Shown here in pieces: positions 14,134 through 22,184 of a DNA stretch of 27,067 bases. The translations under genes were made by a program, and so were the position numbers. The DNA is from an uncultured Streptococcus sp. (GTDB lineage: Bacteria > Bacillota > Bacilli > Lactobacillales > Streptococcaceae), in contig NZ_CABFMF010000016.1 of assembly GCF_901875575.1 (NCBI RefSeq), positions 1 to 27,067 of the forward strand. Direction: 5' to 3'. The first letter of the stretch is position 1; the number at the start of each line of letters is the position of its first letter. Under the pieces are notes generated by a model. That model did no database searches, was not told where the DNA came from, and was given only the letters and a program-made list of their open reading frames with translations.

Positions 14134-15072
14134 TCATTCACTATAAAGAGCTTCTAACTCCCTCTTTAAATATTCAGCCAGATGTTGATGAGCAAAGATG
14201 TCAGCATTCTGTTCCGCTATAGGATTATAGTTTGTATTGGTATTTACATCATACACATAAATATCTCCGCTTTCTGATTGAACCCATTCTATAGCTGCCA
14301 CATCAATATGAGCATTTTTAAGGAAGGCTTCATAAGCTTCTTTTTGAGATTCTAGTAGAGGTTCTGTAATTTGGAATTTTTCAGAAGTTTCCAGTTGTTC
14401 TGGCCTCTTACCGATTTGACAACCATCTGCTGGACAAAGTTGGAAACCATCTGAAGAATCAATTGAAACAGTATAAAGAAACTTCTGATTGATAAACTCT
14501 GAACGACGGATACGACCATCACTTGGTTTGATGTAGGCTTGTAATAAGGTAATCCCGTCCACTGAAGGTTCAAAGAGGGGACTATTAACATAAGCTTCAA
14601 GTTCCTCTTCATTTTGAAAAAGTTGAACTCCTAATCCTTTTCCTGCTCTATTATGCTTGGTAATCAAAGGATAGATATTCAATTTTCTTGCTGCTTCAAT
14701 AATATTTTCCGATCCCAAAACAGCAACTGTCGCTGGAGTCTCAATACCAGATTCATTTAATTTCAAATATTGTTTCACTTTACTGATTTCTAGGTTGATA
14801 GCTCCAGTTCCATTAACTACTTTACGTCCATGAGCCTCTAGCCAAGTAAGCACCTGCTCCGTAAACTCTGGTGCATAGCGATGCCCTCTCGTATGAGAAG
14901 ATGCGGACATCCTATTGTAAAAAACTCCTTGTGGAGGAGGACTTTGAAGATCTAATATCCCACTCGATAGGTCCCATAATTCATAAGGTACTTGTATTTT
15001 TTCTAACCATTTTACTAAATGCTGTGTCCATTCAATATTTTCATGAATCACATAAACTTTTGCGTTACTCAT
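14134..15072 (-). CDS. ATP-grasp family ligase (RimK-like), substrate unknown
   Basis: A 312-residue cytoplasmic protein with the ATP-grasp fold, in which ATP activates a carboxylate for ligation to an amine or thiol. The N-terminal substrate domain covers residues 1-100. The ATP-binding central part has the lysine-bearing ITKHNRAGKGLGVQLF (about 157-172). The C-terminal part has the acidic/asparagine metal site YVYDVNTNTNYNPIAEQ (about 273-289), similar in place to the E-x-N of RimK and D-Ala ligases. The N-terminal segment FYNRMSASSHTRGHRYAPEF recurs in RimK-like proteins of this kind. AAGGAGA precedes the ATG. It lies 14 bp after the symporter gene, so the two form an operon. I infer the ligase acts on the imported compound or one related to it. 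No clear terminator follows. Confidence 0.8.
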   Translation of the reverse strand: MSNAKVYVIHENIEWTQHLVKWLEKIQVPYELWDLSSGILDLQSPPPQGVFYNRMSASSHTRGHRYAPEFTEQVLTWLEAHGRKVVNGTGAINLEISKVKQYLKLNESGIETPATVAVLGSENIIEAARKLNIYPLITKHNRAGKGLGVQLFQNEEELEAYVNSPLFEPSVDGITLLQAYIKPSDGRIRRSEFINQKFLYTVSIDSSDGFQLCPADGCQIGKRPEQLETSEKFQITEPLLESQKEAYEAFLKNAHIDVAAIEWVQSESGDIYVYDVNTNTNYNPIAEQNADIFAHQHLAEYLKRELEALYSE

Positions 15073-15086
15073 AACTCATATCTCCT

Positions 15087-16337
15087 TTAAGAAAAATTAA
15101 CTGACAATTGATGTTGCTTATCTTCTTCTAAACTATAACCTTCTGTTTTTTCAATGACACTGACTGTTAAGATTTGACCCAAAACATTAATCATTGTACG
15201 GCCAGCATTCACAAAGAAATCAACTGCAAAAATCAAGGCTACTCCTTCTACTGGCAATCCAAGCTGGGGTGCTGCAGCCAACAAAACTACGATAGCTCCT
15301 GATGGGACAGTAGCTGCAGTTTTCCCAATCAAGGTCAAAAGTAAAACTGTAAAAAAGAGACTTGATAATGAAAATTGGATACCGTAGGCATGTGCGATAA
15401 AAATAGTAGCTACTGAAAAATAGACAGCTGCTCCTTCTAGATTAAAGGTATATCCTAAAGGGACAACCAAATCAATCGTATTCTTATCATGTCCCTGTTT
15501 TTTTAAATCCTTTAATAAGGACGGCAACACTACACTCGAACTACCTGAAATAAATGCTAGAGTCAAAAGGCTCCAATTTTCACGAAAAGCAGTCAAATAT
15601 GGAACTTTAAAGATAGAGGCGATTAGAGGGAAAATAACTAAAATGAGAACTGCATAAGCCAAATAAGTTCCGACAACAAATTGACCAAGTCCAACTAACT
15701 TATCAATTCCTGTACTAGCGACATCTTTTGCAATAAAGCCAAAGATTCCGATAGGAGATAATTTTACAATAACAGTTACAATTTTATAAATAGCTTCAAT
15801 CCAAATCTGGAAACCTTCAAGAATTTTTTTGCTTTTATCACTCTTCAAGCTACCAATTCCATAACCAAGAAAAATAGCAAAAACAATAATTGGAAGAAGA
15901 GATCCTTCTGAAATTGACTTCACAATATTTGAAGGAATAAAACCAAGTAAAAACTCACTCAATTGGACATTATTAACTATCCCATCGATATTACCACCAG
16001 TTTGGCCAATATTCACACCTTGACCAAATCCCAAATAATAACTAGAAAATACAAATAATAAAGTAATCACAGTTGTAACAGCAAAAAAGTAGAGTAAGGT
16101 CTTCGTTAAAATTTTACCAAACGATTTTTTTCCAATAACACTAGCCACTGCAACTACTATAATTGGAAATATCAGTGGAATAATGACCATGTTCACCAAT
16201 TTGATAAACGCTTGTCCTAGAAATTGATAAAAACCTGCAAATTGTGGCCAGATTACTGCAAAAATAACACCTAAAATCAAAGCTAGCAATAATTGCAAAC
16301 CGAGTGAAAGTTTTGACCATAAATTAACTAATTTCAT
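15087..16337 (-). CDS. DAACS-family dicarboxylate/amino acid:cation symporter
   Basis: A 416-residue membrane transporter of the glutamate/aspartate (GltP, DctA, SstT) family, about eight helices plus two re-entrant hairpins. Hairpin 1 has the serine-rich SGSSSVVLPSLL. Helix 7 has NLEGAAVY where glutamate transporters have NMDGTALY. Hairpin 2 contains ATVPSGAIVV. Helix 8 reads DFFVNAGRTMINVLGQ. Compared with the archaeal GltPh motif as I remember it, the arginine, threonine and asparagine of the substrate site are kept, but the amino-group-binding aspartate (D394) is asparagine and a Na+-site aspartate (D405) is glutamine. The substrate may therefore not be plain aspartate or glutamate. AAAGGGG precedes the ATG. 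First gene of an operon with the ATP-grasp ligase. Confidence 0.88.
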   Translation of the reverse strand: MKLVNLWSKLSLGLQLLLALILGVIFAVIWPQFAGFYQFLGQAFIKLVNMVIIPLIFPIIVVAVASVIGKKSFGKILTKTLLYFFAVTTVITLLFVFSSYYLGFGQGVNIGQTGGNIDGIVNNVQLSEFLLGFIPSNIVKSISEGSLLPIIVFAIFLGYGIGSLKSDKSKKILEGFQIWIEAIYKIVTVIVKLSPIGIFGFIAKDVASTGIDKLVGLGQFVVGTYLAYAVLILVIFPLIASIFKVPYLTAFRENWSLLTLAFISGSSSVVLPSLLKDLKKQGHDKNTIDLVVPLGYTFNLEGAAVYFSVATIFIAHAYGIQFSLSSLFFTVLLLTLIGKTAATVPSGAIVVLLAAAPQLGLPVEGVALIFAVDFFVNAGRTMINVLGQILTVSVIEKTEGYSLEEDKQHQLSVNFS

Positions 16338-16410
16338 AAAATAACCCCTTTGCTTTTATTTGCTAAATATTCTACTACGAATCTTCCATCTTGACTAATA
16401 TATATTTTCT

Positions 16411-16439
16411 ATTATGAGCATAAAAAAGATTTATAACAA
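16411..16439 (-). promoter_or_regulatory. Probable promoter of the symporter-ligase operon
   Basis: TTGTTA (16434-16439), 17 bases and CATAAT (16411-16416) on the minus strand; leader about 70 nt. Several other AT-rich -10-like words occur nearby, so the choice is not firm. Confidence 0.4.
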
Positions 16440-16518
16440 TATCTCAAAGTGAATTCATATCTCTTTCGCTATCCATTATAAATTTTTTATGTTAGAAAAA
16501 TACCACCATCTAAACTAC

Positions 16519-16700
16519 TCAACAGGATGGAGCAATTCCATAATGATCAAGAAGAGTGACTTCACTATAAGAAGTCTGATAAAACTCAATTTCAGAAGAA
16601 AATGGAATAAATCTTCCCACAATAAAACGCATCATATCAACGTTTTGTAACACTGGATATGATGCATTTTTCTTATCTTAAAAACTTTTTTACCAATCTC
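16519..16700 (-). repeat. Terminator-like repeat unit, copy 1 (SPRITE-like?)
   Basis: Directly after the acetyltransferase stop codon the minus strand has GCATCATATC (16656-16665) / GATATGATGC (16629-16638) followed by a T-rich stretch, a likely terminator. It overlaps a 38-codon ORF (16519-16635) beginning MMRFIVGRF and containing SYSEVTLL. A second copy with the same order of elements follows galM at 18290-18423. I suspect one of the small pneumococcal repeat families that resemble terminators. Confidence 0.5.
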
Positions 16701-16701
16701 T

Positions 16702-17247
16702 TTATTTCACAGGTATCTCCTTAATCACGCGCGCGGGATTGCCACCTAGAACAACATTGTCTCCAAAGGACTTGGTGATCACGGCTCCGGCCGCTACGTT
16801 ATTACCCAGCGTCAAACCAGGAAGAACAATAACACCACCACCTGCCCAGAAATTATCTCCGATGGTAATGAACTTGCCATATTCGACCCCTGAATTGCGT
16901 TCATGCGGATCTAGTGGATGGAGGGGAGTCAAGAACTGACAGTTGGGCCGATCATGACATTGTTCCCGATACGAATAGGACAGACATCCAGCATGGTCAA
17001 GTTCCAATTAGAATAAAAATTTTCCCCTAGACGGATATTGACTCCATCGTCGGCCACCAGGCGTGGATTGACATAGAAATTTTTACCAGTTGAACCAAGT
17101 CTTGATAATCTCCGCCCCTTTCAAGGGGGCTAGCTCATGGTTGAAATCCGCCTGCTTCTGACTTGCTGTCTGAGCCAAGACCCGCAACTCGGAATCAAAT
17201 GAATGATAGGGTTCTCCTGCAATCATTTTTTGGTATTCACTGGTCAT
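16702..17247 (-). pseudogene. Maltose/galactoside O-acetyltransferase-like gene with two frameshifts
   Basis: A left-handed beta-helix acetyltransferase of the Maa/LacA type, which moves acetyl from acetyl-CoA to a sugar hydroxyl. The N-terminal Mac domain begins MTSEYQKMIAGEPYHSFDSE at 17247. The hexapeptide repeats and the ending NPARVIKEIPVK lie in other frames. The first frameshift is at about 17091-17096, where the reading jumps from KTWF to STGKNFYVNPRLVADDG. The second is at about 16943, where one base seems to be missing in GGCCCAACTGT. Restoring it gives IGPNCQFLTPLHPLDP. Joined, the product would be about 183 residues, normal for the family. As it stands no full-length protein can be made. 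A close relative of the intact gene is expected at this locus in pneumococcus. Confidence 0.85.
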
Positions 17248-17352
17248 TGTATTCTTCTCTTTATTCCCTACTATCATATCAAAATATTTACATATCTGAC
17301 TAAATAAGGAGTACTGTCTACAATTTATGCCCTGATTCTCATCACAGCCTGT

Positions 17353-18207
17353 CTATCTTTCTAAACGAATACGGGTCACGATTCCGTCTGGGTCTGTAAT
17401 TTCCAGCTGGCTCGATGTCAGCCACTTAACTGGTGCATCAACTTCTTGTGTTCGTTGCGCAATCGTTAGCAGTTCTTCCTTACTCGCAACCTCAATGACA
17501 TAATAGGCTAAGCCTGGCAAGCCTTGCTTACGCGGAGCTAGGCCTTTTCCTCCCCATTCGTTGACTGCCAAATGATGATGATAGTCTCCAGCTGCAATCC
17601 AACTAGCGCTAGGCACACTGAATTTATCCTCTAGTCCTAACACCTTTTGATAAAACTGGCTGGACTTTCGACTATCCTTGACGGAAAGATGAATATGCCC
17701 CATTCTCGTACCATCTGCTAGAATAAAGGGCTCTACTCTTTCCCCCAACTCATAGATATCCTGCGCCTCAAGAGCCTCCGTCACTCCGATAATGCGTCCA
17801 TCTTCTCGAATATCCCATGTGGAAACTGGCTTATCTCGATAGAGCTCGATGCCATTTCCCTCCAAATCTTCCAAGTAAAGGGCCTCGCTGTAACCGTGGT
17901 CTGCACCGCCGACAAGAGGAATCTGTAAATCTGCCAAGTGTTTCAAGACATCAGCCAAGGCCTTGCGTGTCGGCAAGAGAATAGCCAGATGGTAAAGACC
18001 ATAATGCTCCCTTACTTCTCCGCTCTCTTGTGTATGAATCAACTGTACCAAGGCTTTTCCACCCAGGCCCAGAATGGACTCTGTTTCAGTTTGAGATAGG
18101 ATTTCTAAACCAATAACTTGCTGATAAAAGGCTGTTTGACTTGCCAAATCCTTTACATTTAAAACTGCCTCTGCCAAATAAATGTGGCTCTTGTATTCAT
18201 AGGTCAT
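17353..18207 (-). CDS. Two-module VOC (glyoxalase/dioxygenase superfamily) protein, CatE-like
   Basis: A 284-residue cytoplasmic protein made of two vicinal-oxygen-chelate modules, the length and order of catechol-2,3-dioxygenase-like proteins of Firmicutes. Module 1 (about residues 9-130) has candidate metal ligands His73 (LYHLAIL) and Glu121 (GNGIELYRD). Module 2 (about 165-284) has His171/His173 (GHIHLSV) and a His cluster at 210-212 (DYHHHLAVNEWGGK), ending TDPDGIVTRIRLER. In Bacillus such genes detoxify catechols or quinones, and that role here is inferred. It is a single gene with a strong promoter and an inverted repeat directly after the -10, suggesting control by a repressor encoded elsewhere. 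Confidence 0.85.
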   Translation of the reverse strand: MTYEYKSHIYLAEAVLNVKDLASQTAFYQQVIGLEILSQTETESILGLGGKALVQLIHTQESGEVREHYGLYHLAILLPTRKALADVLKHLADLQIPLVGGADHGYSEALYLEDLEGNGIELYRDKPVSTWDIREDGRIIGVTEALEAQDIYELGERVEPFILADGTRMGHIHLSVKDSRKSSQFYQKVLGLEDKFSVPSASWIAAGDYHHHLAVNEWGGKGLAPRKQGLPGLAYYVIEVASKEELLTIAQRTQEVDAPVKWLTSSQLEITDPDGIVTRIRLER

Positions 18208-18224
18208 AAATAGTCCTCTTTTCT

Positions 18225-18276
18225 GTTGTAATAATTTTTGTTACAACTATTATATCATTCCCATCAAGAAAGTCAA
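18225..18276 (-). promoter_or_regulatory. Promoter and operator-like palindrome of the VOC gene
   Basis: TTGACT (18271-18276), 16 bases and TATAAT (18249-18254) with extended TGA. The perfect inverted repeat GTTGTAA-N9-TTACAAC (18225-18247) begins directly downstream of the -10 and covers the start of transcription, where a repressor would block initiation. Confidence 0.7.
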
Positions 18277-18289
18277 GTCAGACAACTCA

Positions 18290-18423
18290 AGATATGCTGA
18301 GTAATAACGTCATTTTAGAATAAGATAAAGTAAATCTTTTCATAATAAAACGCATATTATCAAACTTTCAGCACCTGACAATATGCGTTATTTTAATTTT
18401 AAAGACTTTTTGACCAGCTGTTT
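18290..18423 (-). repeat. Terminator-like repeat unit, copy 2, ending the bga operon
   Basis: After the galM stop the minus strand has AACGCATATT (18380-18389) / AATATGCGTT (18349-18358), then TTATT: a terminator for the operon. The sequence that follows reads MRFIMKRF...SYSKMTLL in one frame, matching MRFIVGRF...SYSEVTLL of copy 1. The approach sequence GGTCAAAAAGTCTTTAA also matches GGTAAAAAAGTTTTTAA. Confidence 0.55.
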
Positions 18424-19461
18424 TTACTTAACAACAAGCTCATAACGTGTCTTACTAGTGAAGATTTGACCGGCTTTGAGAATGACTTGGTCTTTAAGGT
18501 CACTGTGAATGGCATCTGGTAAAGCTTGCGCTTCAAGGGCAATCCCATTGTGCTGTAGCATTGGCTGACCTCCTATGATGACACTTTCATCCACAAAGTT
18601 TGCTGTGTAGACCACAAAGCAAGGAGCCTCTGTCTTGAAAAGCAGGAAGCGTCCTGAGTGCTGATCATAAAGGAATCCAACATTGTCATGACCTTCAGAA
18701 AGCGCAAATGGATGGTCTAAACCAGAAACTAGCTGGATTTGCTCATCATCCTCTTCAAATATATCCTTCAACAAGGCACCATTATAGATGTGTTTAACCA
18801 CATCACGATCAGCATCCGGAGTTTTAGCTGGAACACCATCGGGTGCAATTGGGTAAATGCCTTTTGTATTTAGTTGGAATACATGTCGATCAACCGTCTG
18901 CGTGAAATCACCAGACAAGTTAAAATAGCTGTGGTTGGTTGGATTAACCAAGGTATCTTGATCTGTTGTTATTTTATAGCTTACCTCGTAAGCTCCATTT
19001 TCTTCTAAGCGATAACTAATCCAGATCTTAAGATTTCCTGGAAATCCACCTGTCCCATCCACTCGTTCTGTATAAAGAGTCAAACCATAGTCACTTACTT
19101 CTACAACTTCAAACAAGCTAGAATCCCATCCAGTTGAACCACTGTGATTACAGTTGCTTGCATTGTTAACTTCCAGATGATAGGTTTGACCATCTAGTTC
19201 AAAAGTCGCACCAGCAATACGACCTGCTACGGGACCCACACTAGCTCCATGCTTGGGACTGTTTCCCACATAGCTTTTAAAATCATCAAATCCCAAGATA
19301 ACATTGGCAAAGTTTCCAGACTTATCAGGAGTTACATAACGCAAGATAGTCGCACCATAAGTCATAACCTCTAACTGATAACCTGCATCAGTCTCAAAGC
19401 GATAAGCTAGGACATCTTGTTCATCAACTCTTCCAAATACACGCTCTGTATATGCTTTCAT
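18424..19461 (-). CDS. galM: Aldose 1-epimerase (mutarotase)
   Basis: A 345-residue cytoplasmic enzyme that interconverts alpha and beta anomers of galactose or glucose, feeding alpha-galactose to galactokinase. Family residues are visible: the GPVAGRIAGATF loop, His106 (NNASNCNHSGS), catalytic acid His177 in NPTNHSYFNLSG and catalytic base Glu310 in NGIALEAQALPD. The frame is open to 19518, but the ATG at 19459-19461 follows GAAGGAGA and gives the standard start. It is the last gene of the beta-galactoside operon, 117 bp after agaS. The gap contains a 10-bp hairpin. Its presence makes sense because BgaC releases beta-galactose. Confidence 0.95.
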   Translation of the reverse strand: MKAYTERVFGRVDEQDVLAYRFETDAGYQLEVMTYGATILRYVTPDKSGNFANVILGFDDFKSYVGNSPKHGASVGPVAGRIAGATFELDGQTYHLEVNNASNCNHSGSTGWDSSLFEVVEVSDYGLTLYTERVDGTGGFPGNLKIWISYRLEENGAYEVSYKITTDQDTLVNPTNHSYFNLSGDFTQTVDRHVFQLNTKGIYPIAPDGVPAKTPDADRDVVKHIYNGALLKDIFEEDDEQIQLVSGLDHPFALSEGHDNVGFLYDQHSGRFLLFKTEAPCFVVYTANFVDESVIIGGQPMLQHNGIALEAQALPDAIHSDLKDQVILKAGQIFTSKTRYELVVK

Positions 19462-19496
19462 TCGTTTCTCCTTCTTTCTAATTCTATTAAGCAAAC

Positions 19497-19530
19497 AAAC
19501 CATAGAAAGGCTATTCACAATCTATGGTTT
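19497..19530 (-). terminator. Intra-operon hairpin between agaS and galM
   Basis: Perfect 10-bp stem AAACCATAGA / TCTATGGTTT (19497-19506 and 19521-19530), loop 14. No strong T run follows, so it is more likely an mRNA-end stabiliser or partial terminator than a full stop. Confidence 0.5.
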
Positions 19531-19578
19531 ACTTGTATGATTTACAAAATCCTTTATCAAGAATTTATAAACACTCCC

Positions 19579-20745
19579 TTATTTTTGATACTCATGAATG
19601 ATTACACCTTGTACCACTCGGTTTACTGTACCTGTAGGTGATGGTGTATCTGGTTTATTTTCAACTTTGAGTGAAGTCAATAGGGCAAAGAGTTGAGCGT
19701 AAACGATGTATGGGAAGACACGGTAAATATCGTTCAAGACACCGCCACATCCAAGCGCTACTTCTTTTACATTTTCAAGACCAAAGGCTTGGTCACTCAA
19801 AAGTACAACACGACGAGCAATCTGATCACCTGCAACTTCACGAACCAAATCCAAATCATACTTACGAGTATAATCTGTCGTTGTACCAAAAACTAAAACG
19901 ACTGTATCTTCGTTGATCAATGATTTTGGACCGTGACGGAAACCAACAGGGCTTTCATACATAGTTGCAACTTGACCAGCTGTCAATTCTAAAATCTTAA
20001 GTTGCGCTTCATGAGAAAGGCCGAAGTAAGGACCCGCACCAAGGTAGATAACACGGTTAAAGTCTAGGTCAACAAGCTCTTTGACATCTTCTGCATTGTC
20101 TAGGACTTTACGTGCAAGACTAGATGCAACTTCAAAACGTTCAGATTTCACAGCAAATTCTGTTGGATCAAAGACCAAGAGAGCTGTCAACATCATAGAA
20201 GTAAAGCTAGATGTCATGGCAAATCCAGCGTCATTTGAAGCAGCAGGTTGCAAAAGCAAGAGGTTACGTTCATCCCCGTGTGCCTGAAGAGCCAACTTCC
20301 CTTCTGCAGCACAAGTAATGGTCACTTGGTATAGCTCATCAACCAAGGCTTTAGCCAAATCAACAGTCGCCACACTTTCAGGCGAATTCCCACTACGAGC
20401 AAAAGATACAAGAACCGTCGCTACATCTTTTTTCAAATAAGTTTCTGGATTGGCAACGATATCGGTTGTCGCAATGGCATTGAAATTCCACTTGCGTTCG
20501 TCATAAACTTCCTTAAAGTAAGGTACCAAGGTATCTCCTACATAAGCAGACGTCCCAGCACCTGTCAAGATGACCTTGATATAGTCATGTTTAGCAGCAA
20601 TCCCTTGTAGGAAGGCCGCAATTTCTTCACGTTGTTCTTGATAAGATTCAAAAGCTTCTTTCCATACATCAGGCTGTTGGTAGATTTCACGTGTTGTAAT
20701 TTCAGCACCCAATTTAAGTAAGTCTTCTTTTGTATAATTTAGCAT
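19579..20745 (-). CDS. agaS: SIS-domain sugar-phosphate isomerase/deaminase (AgaS family)
   Basis: A 388-residue cytoplasmic protein with two SIS (sugar isomerase) domains. AgaS proteins act on galactosamine-6-phosphate or its N-acetyl form, as deaminase/isomerase. The first SIS domain (about residues 45-200) contains ILTGAGTSAYVGDTLVPYF and the phosphate-binding FARSGNSPESVATVDLA. The second (about 215-350) contains VIYLGAGPYFGLSHEAQLKI and ESPVGFRHGPKSLI. GAGGAA precedes the ATG. It follows the PTS genes after a 209-bp gap holding a hairpin and a 19-bp direct repeat. The context of beta-galactosidase and mannose-type PTS points to breakdown of Gal-beta-1,3-GalNAc or similar disaccharides. 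The exact reaction is inferred from the family. Confidence 0.9.
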   Translation of the reverse strand: MLNYTKEDLLKLGAEITTREIYQQPDVWKEAFESYQEQREEIAAFLQGIAAKHDYIKVILTGAGTSAYVGDTLVPYFKEVYDERKWNFNAIATTDIVANPETYLKKDVATVLVSFARSGNSPESVATVDLAKALVDELYQVTITCAAEGKLALQAHGDERNLLLLQPAASNDAGFAMTSSFTSMMLTALLVFDPTEFAVKSERFEVASSLARKVLDNAEDVKELVDLDFNRVIYLGAGPYFGLSHEAQLKILELTAGQVATMYESPVGFRHGPKSLINEDTVVLVFGTTTDYTRKYDLDLVREVAGDQIARRVVLLSDQAFGLENVKEVALGCGGVLNDIYRVFPYIVYAQLFALLTSLKVENKPDTPSPTGTVNRVVQGVIIHEYQK

Positions 20746-20954
20746 TGAGTTCCTCTTTTTCTATTAAATATGGGAACGGGAGTAAGCCCCATTCCCATGT
20801 ATATTCTATATAAGATGCTCTAACGATTTTCACGTTTTCACATGAATTGAATTGAGTTCCAACTAAAATCTTTGGGAAAAAGACCGATTATCGTCGAAGC
20901 ATCGCTCCATTCTCTTATCGCCTATTTTCCCTGTGATTTTCACGTTGTCACATC
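20746..20954 (-). other. Intra-operon spacer with hairpin and direct repeat
   Basis: The spacer contains a stem ATGGGAA..GGG / CCC..TTCCCAT (20770-20780 with 20788-20798, one mismatch) just upstream of agaS. It also contains a 19-bp direct repeat GATTTTCACGTTTTCACAT at 20825 and, with one mismatch, at 20935. The second copy ends next to the IIA stop codon. No ORF of note. Confidence 0.5.
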
Positions 20955-21359
20955 TTATTCGTCTTCATCATCATCGAAGCCCGCTAACAGATCATTGACT
21001 TTCACGATGCTTTCTGCAGCACGGCTCTTATAGTCCGCATCTGCGCCTGTAAGGCTCGCATTGATAAATTCAATCACCATTGGAAGATTCATCCCTGCGT
21101 AAAGGTCAATATCACGACCTTCCATAATCAAACGGCTTACCACGTTACATGGTGTTCCACCTAGAAGATCTGCAAAGACTAGGAAATCATCCAAACCTTC
21201 AATAGCAGCTTCAAATTTTGCAGTAAAATCTTCTGGTCCATCTTCTGGAAGAAGAGCCACTGCATGAATATTGTCTTGTGGACCCATAATCATTTCTGTG
21301 CTACCTTTAAGTTCTTCACAGAAGCGACCATGACTCACCAAAATTAATGATTTCGTCAT
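20955..21359 (-). CDS. PTS mannose-family EIIA component
   Basis: A 134-residue cytoplasmic phosphotransfer domain, taking phosphate from HPr and passing it to IIB. The active-site histidine is His10 in LILVSHGRF. FADLLGGTPCNVVSRLI (about residues 82-98) is a second family signature. The acidic tail is DDDEDE. It starts three bases after the IID stop, so it is translationally linked. Transport genes run IIB-IIC-IID-IIA, each on its own polypeptide, an arrangement common for amino-sugar and host-glycan PTS in streptococci. Confidence 0.93.
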   Translation of the reverse strand: MTKSLILVSHGRFCEELKGSTEMIMGPQDNIHAVALLPEDGPEDFTAKFEAAIEGLDDFLVFADLLGGTPCNVVSRLIMEGRDIDLYAGMNLPMVIEFINASLTGADADYKSRAAESIVKVNDLLAGFDDDEDE

Positions 21360-21362
21360 AAA

Positions 21363-22184
21363 TTATACGCCCATTCCAAGTAAGAATTTACCGATGAATG
21401 AAAGACCTACTGCAAGAGCAATGATAATACCAATTGCTTTAGTAGAGTTCATACCTTTCTTACCAAGCAACCAGAAGATAAAGGCAGTAAAGATTGCAGG
21501 AAGCAAGCGTGGGAAGATTGAGTTCAAGATATCTTGGAAGTCAATTAATTTTTCACCGATTGGTAATTTGTAAGAAACTTCAAAGTTGATCATTGTTGCT
21601 ACTAGAGCACCCATCATGAAGACACCAAGTACAGATGCAGCATCAATCAAGGCTGTCAAAGTACTTTGCATGTTGTTGATCAGGTTAACCCCTTCTTTAT
21701 ATGCAAATTCCAACTGTTTCCAACGGAAGATGTCATACGCTACTGCAACTGCAATCCAAAGGAAGATACCCCAAGGTTGGCCAGCAATAGCCATTGTTGC
21801 AGCGATAGATCCCATGATAGCAGGTACTAGTGAACCAAAGATAGTATCTCCAAGAGGAGCGAATGGTCCCATCAAACCTGTCTTGATACCGTTAACGGCA
21901 TCTTTTGAACCCACACCATCTTTTTCTTCCATGGCAAGGTCAAAACCAGCGATAATAGTATGGAAGAATGGTGAAGTATTGAAGAATTGAGTATGAACTT
22001 TCATCATTTCTTTCAATTCAGGAGTTCCATCCCCGTACATTTTACGCAATTGAGGCAAGATCATGTACAGGTAACCAGAAGCTTGCATACGTTCGTAGTT
22101 CCAACCTAATTGGAAAGTAAACAAGCTACGTTTATTGATTTGATTAAAATCTTCTTTTGTTAGTTTGTAATTAGAATTCGTCAT
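21363..22184 (-). CDS. PTS mannose-family EIID membrane component
   Basis: A 273-residue membrane subunit that together with IIC forms the sugar channel. Family features are the N-terminal segment KLTKEDFNQINKRSLFTFQL (about residue 6 on), the GFDLAMEE and GPFAPLGDTIFGSLVPAI motifs and a C-terminal pair of membrane helices ending FIGKFLLGMGV. I chose the ATG at 22182-22184, which overlaps the IIC end by 14 bp and has GGGGA upstream; a GTG at 22199 would add five residues. IID is specific to the mannose superfamily and settles the PTS type. Confidence 0.93.
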   Translation of the reverse strand: MTNSNYKLTKEDFNQINKRSLFTFQLGWNYERMQASGYLYMILPQLRKMYGDGTPELKEMMKVHTQFFNTSPFFHTIIAGFDLAMEEKDGVGSKDAVNGIKTGLMGPFAPLGDTIFGSLVPAIMGSIAATMAIAGQPWGIFLWIAVAVAYDIFRWKQLEFAYKEGVNLINNMQSTLTALIDAASVLGVFMMGALVATMINFEVSYKLPIGEKLIDFQDILNSIFPRLLPAIFTAFIFWLLGKKGMNSTKAIGIIIALAVGLSFIGKFLLGMGV

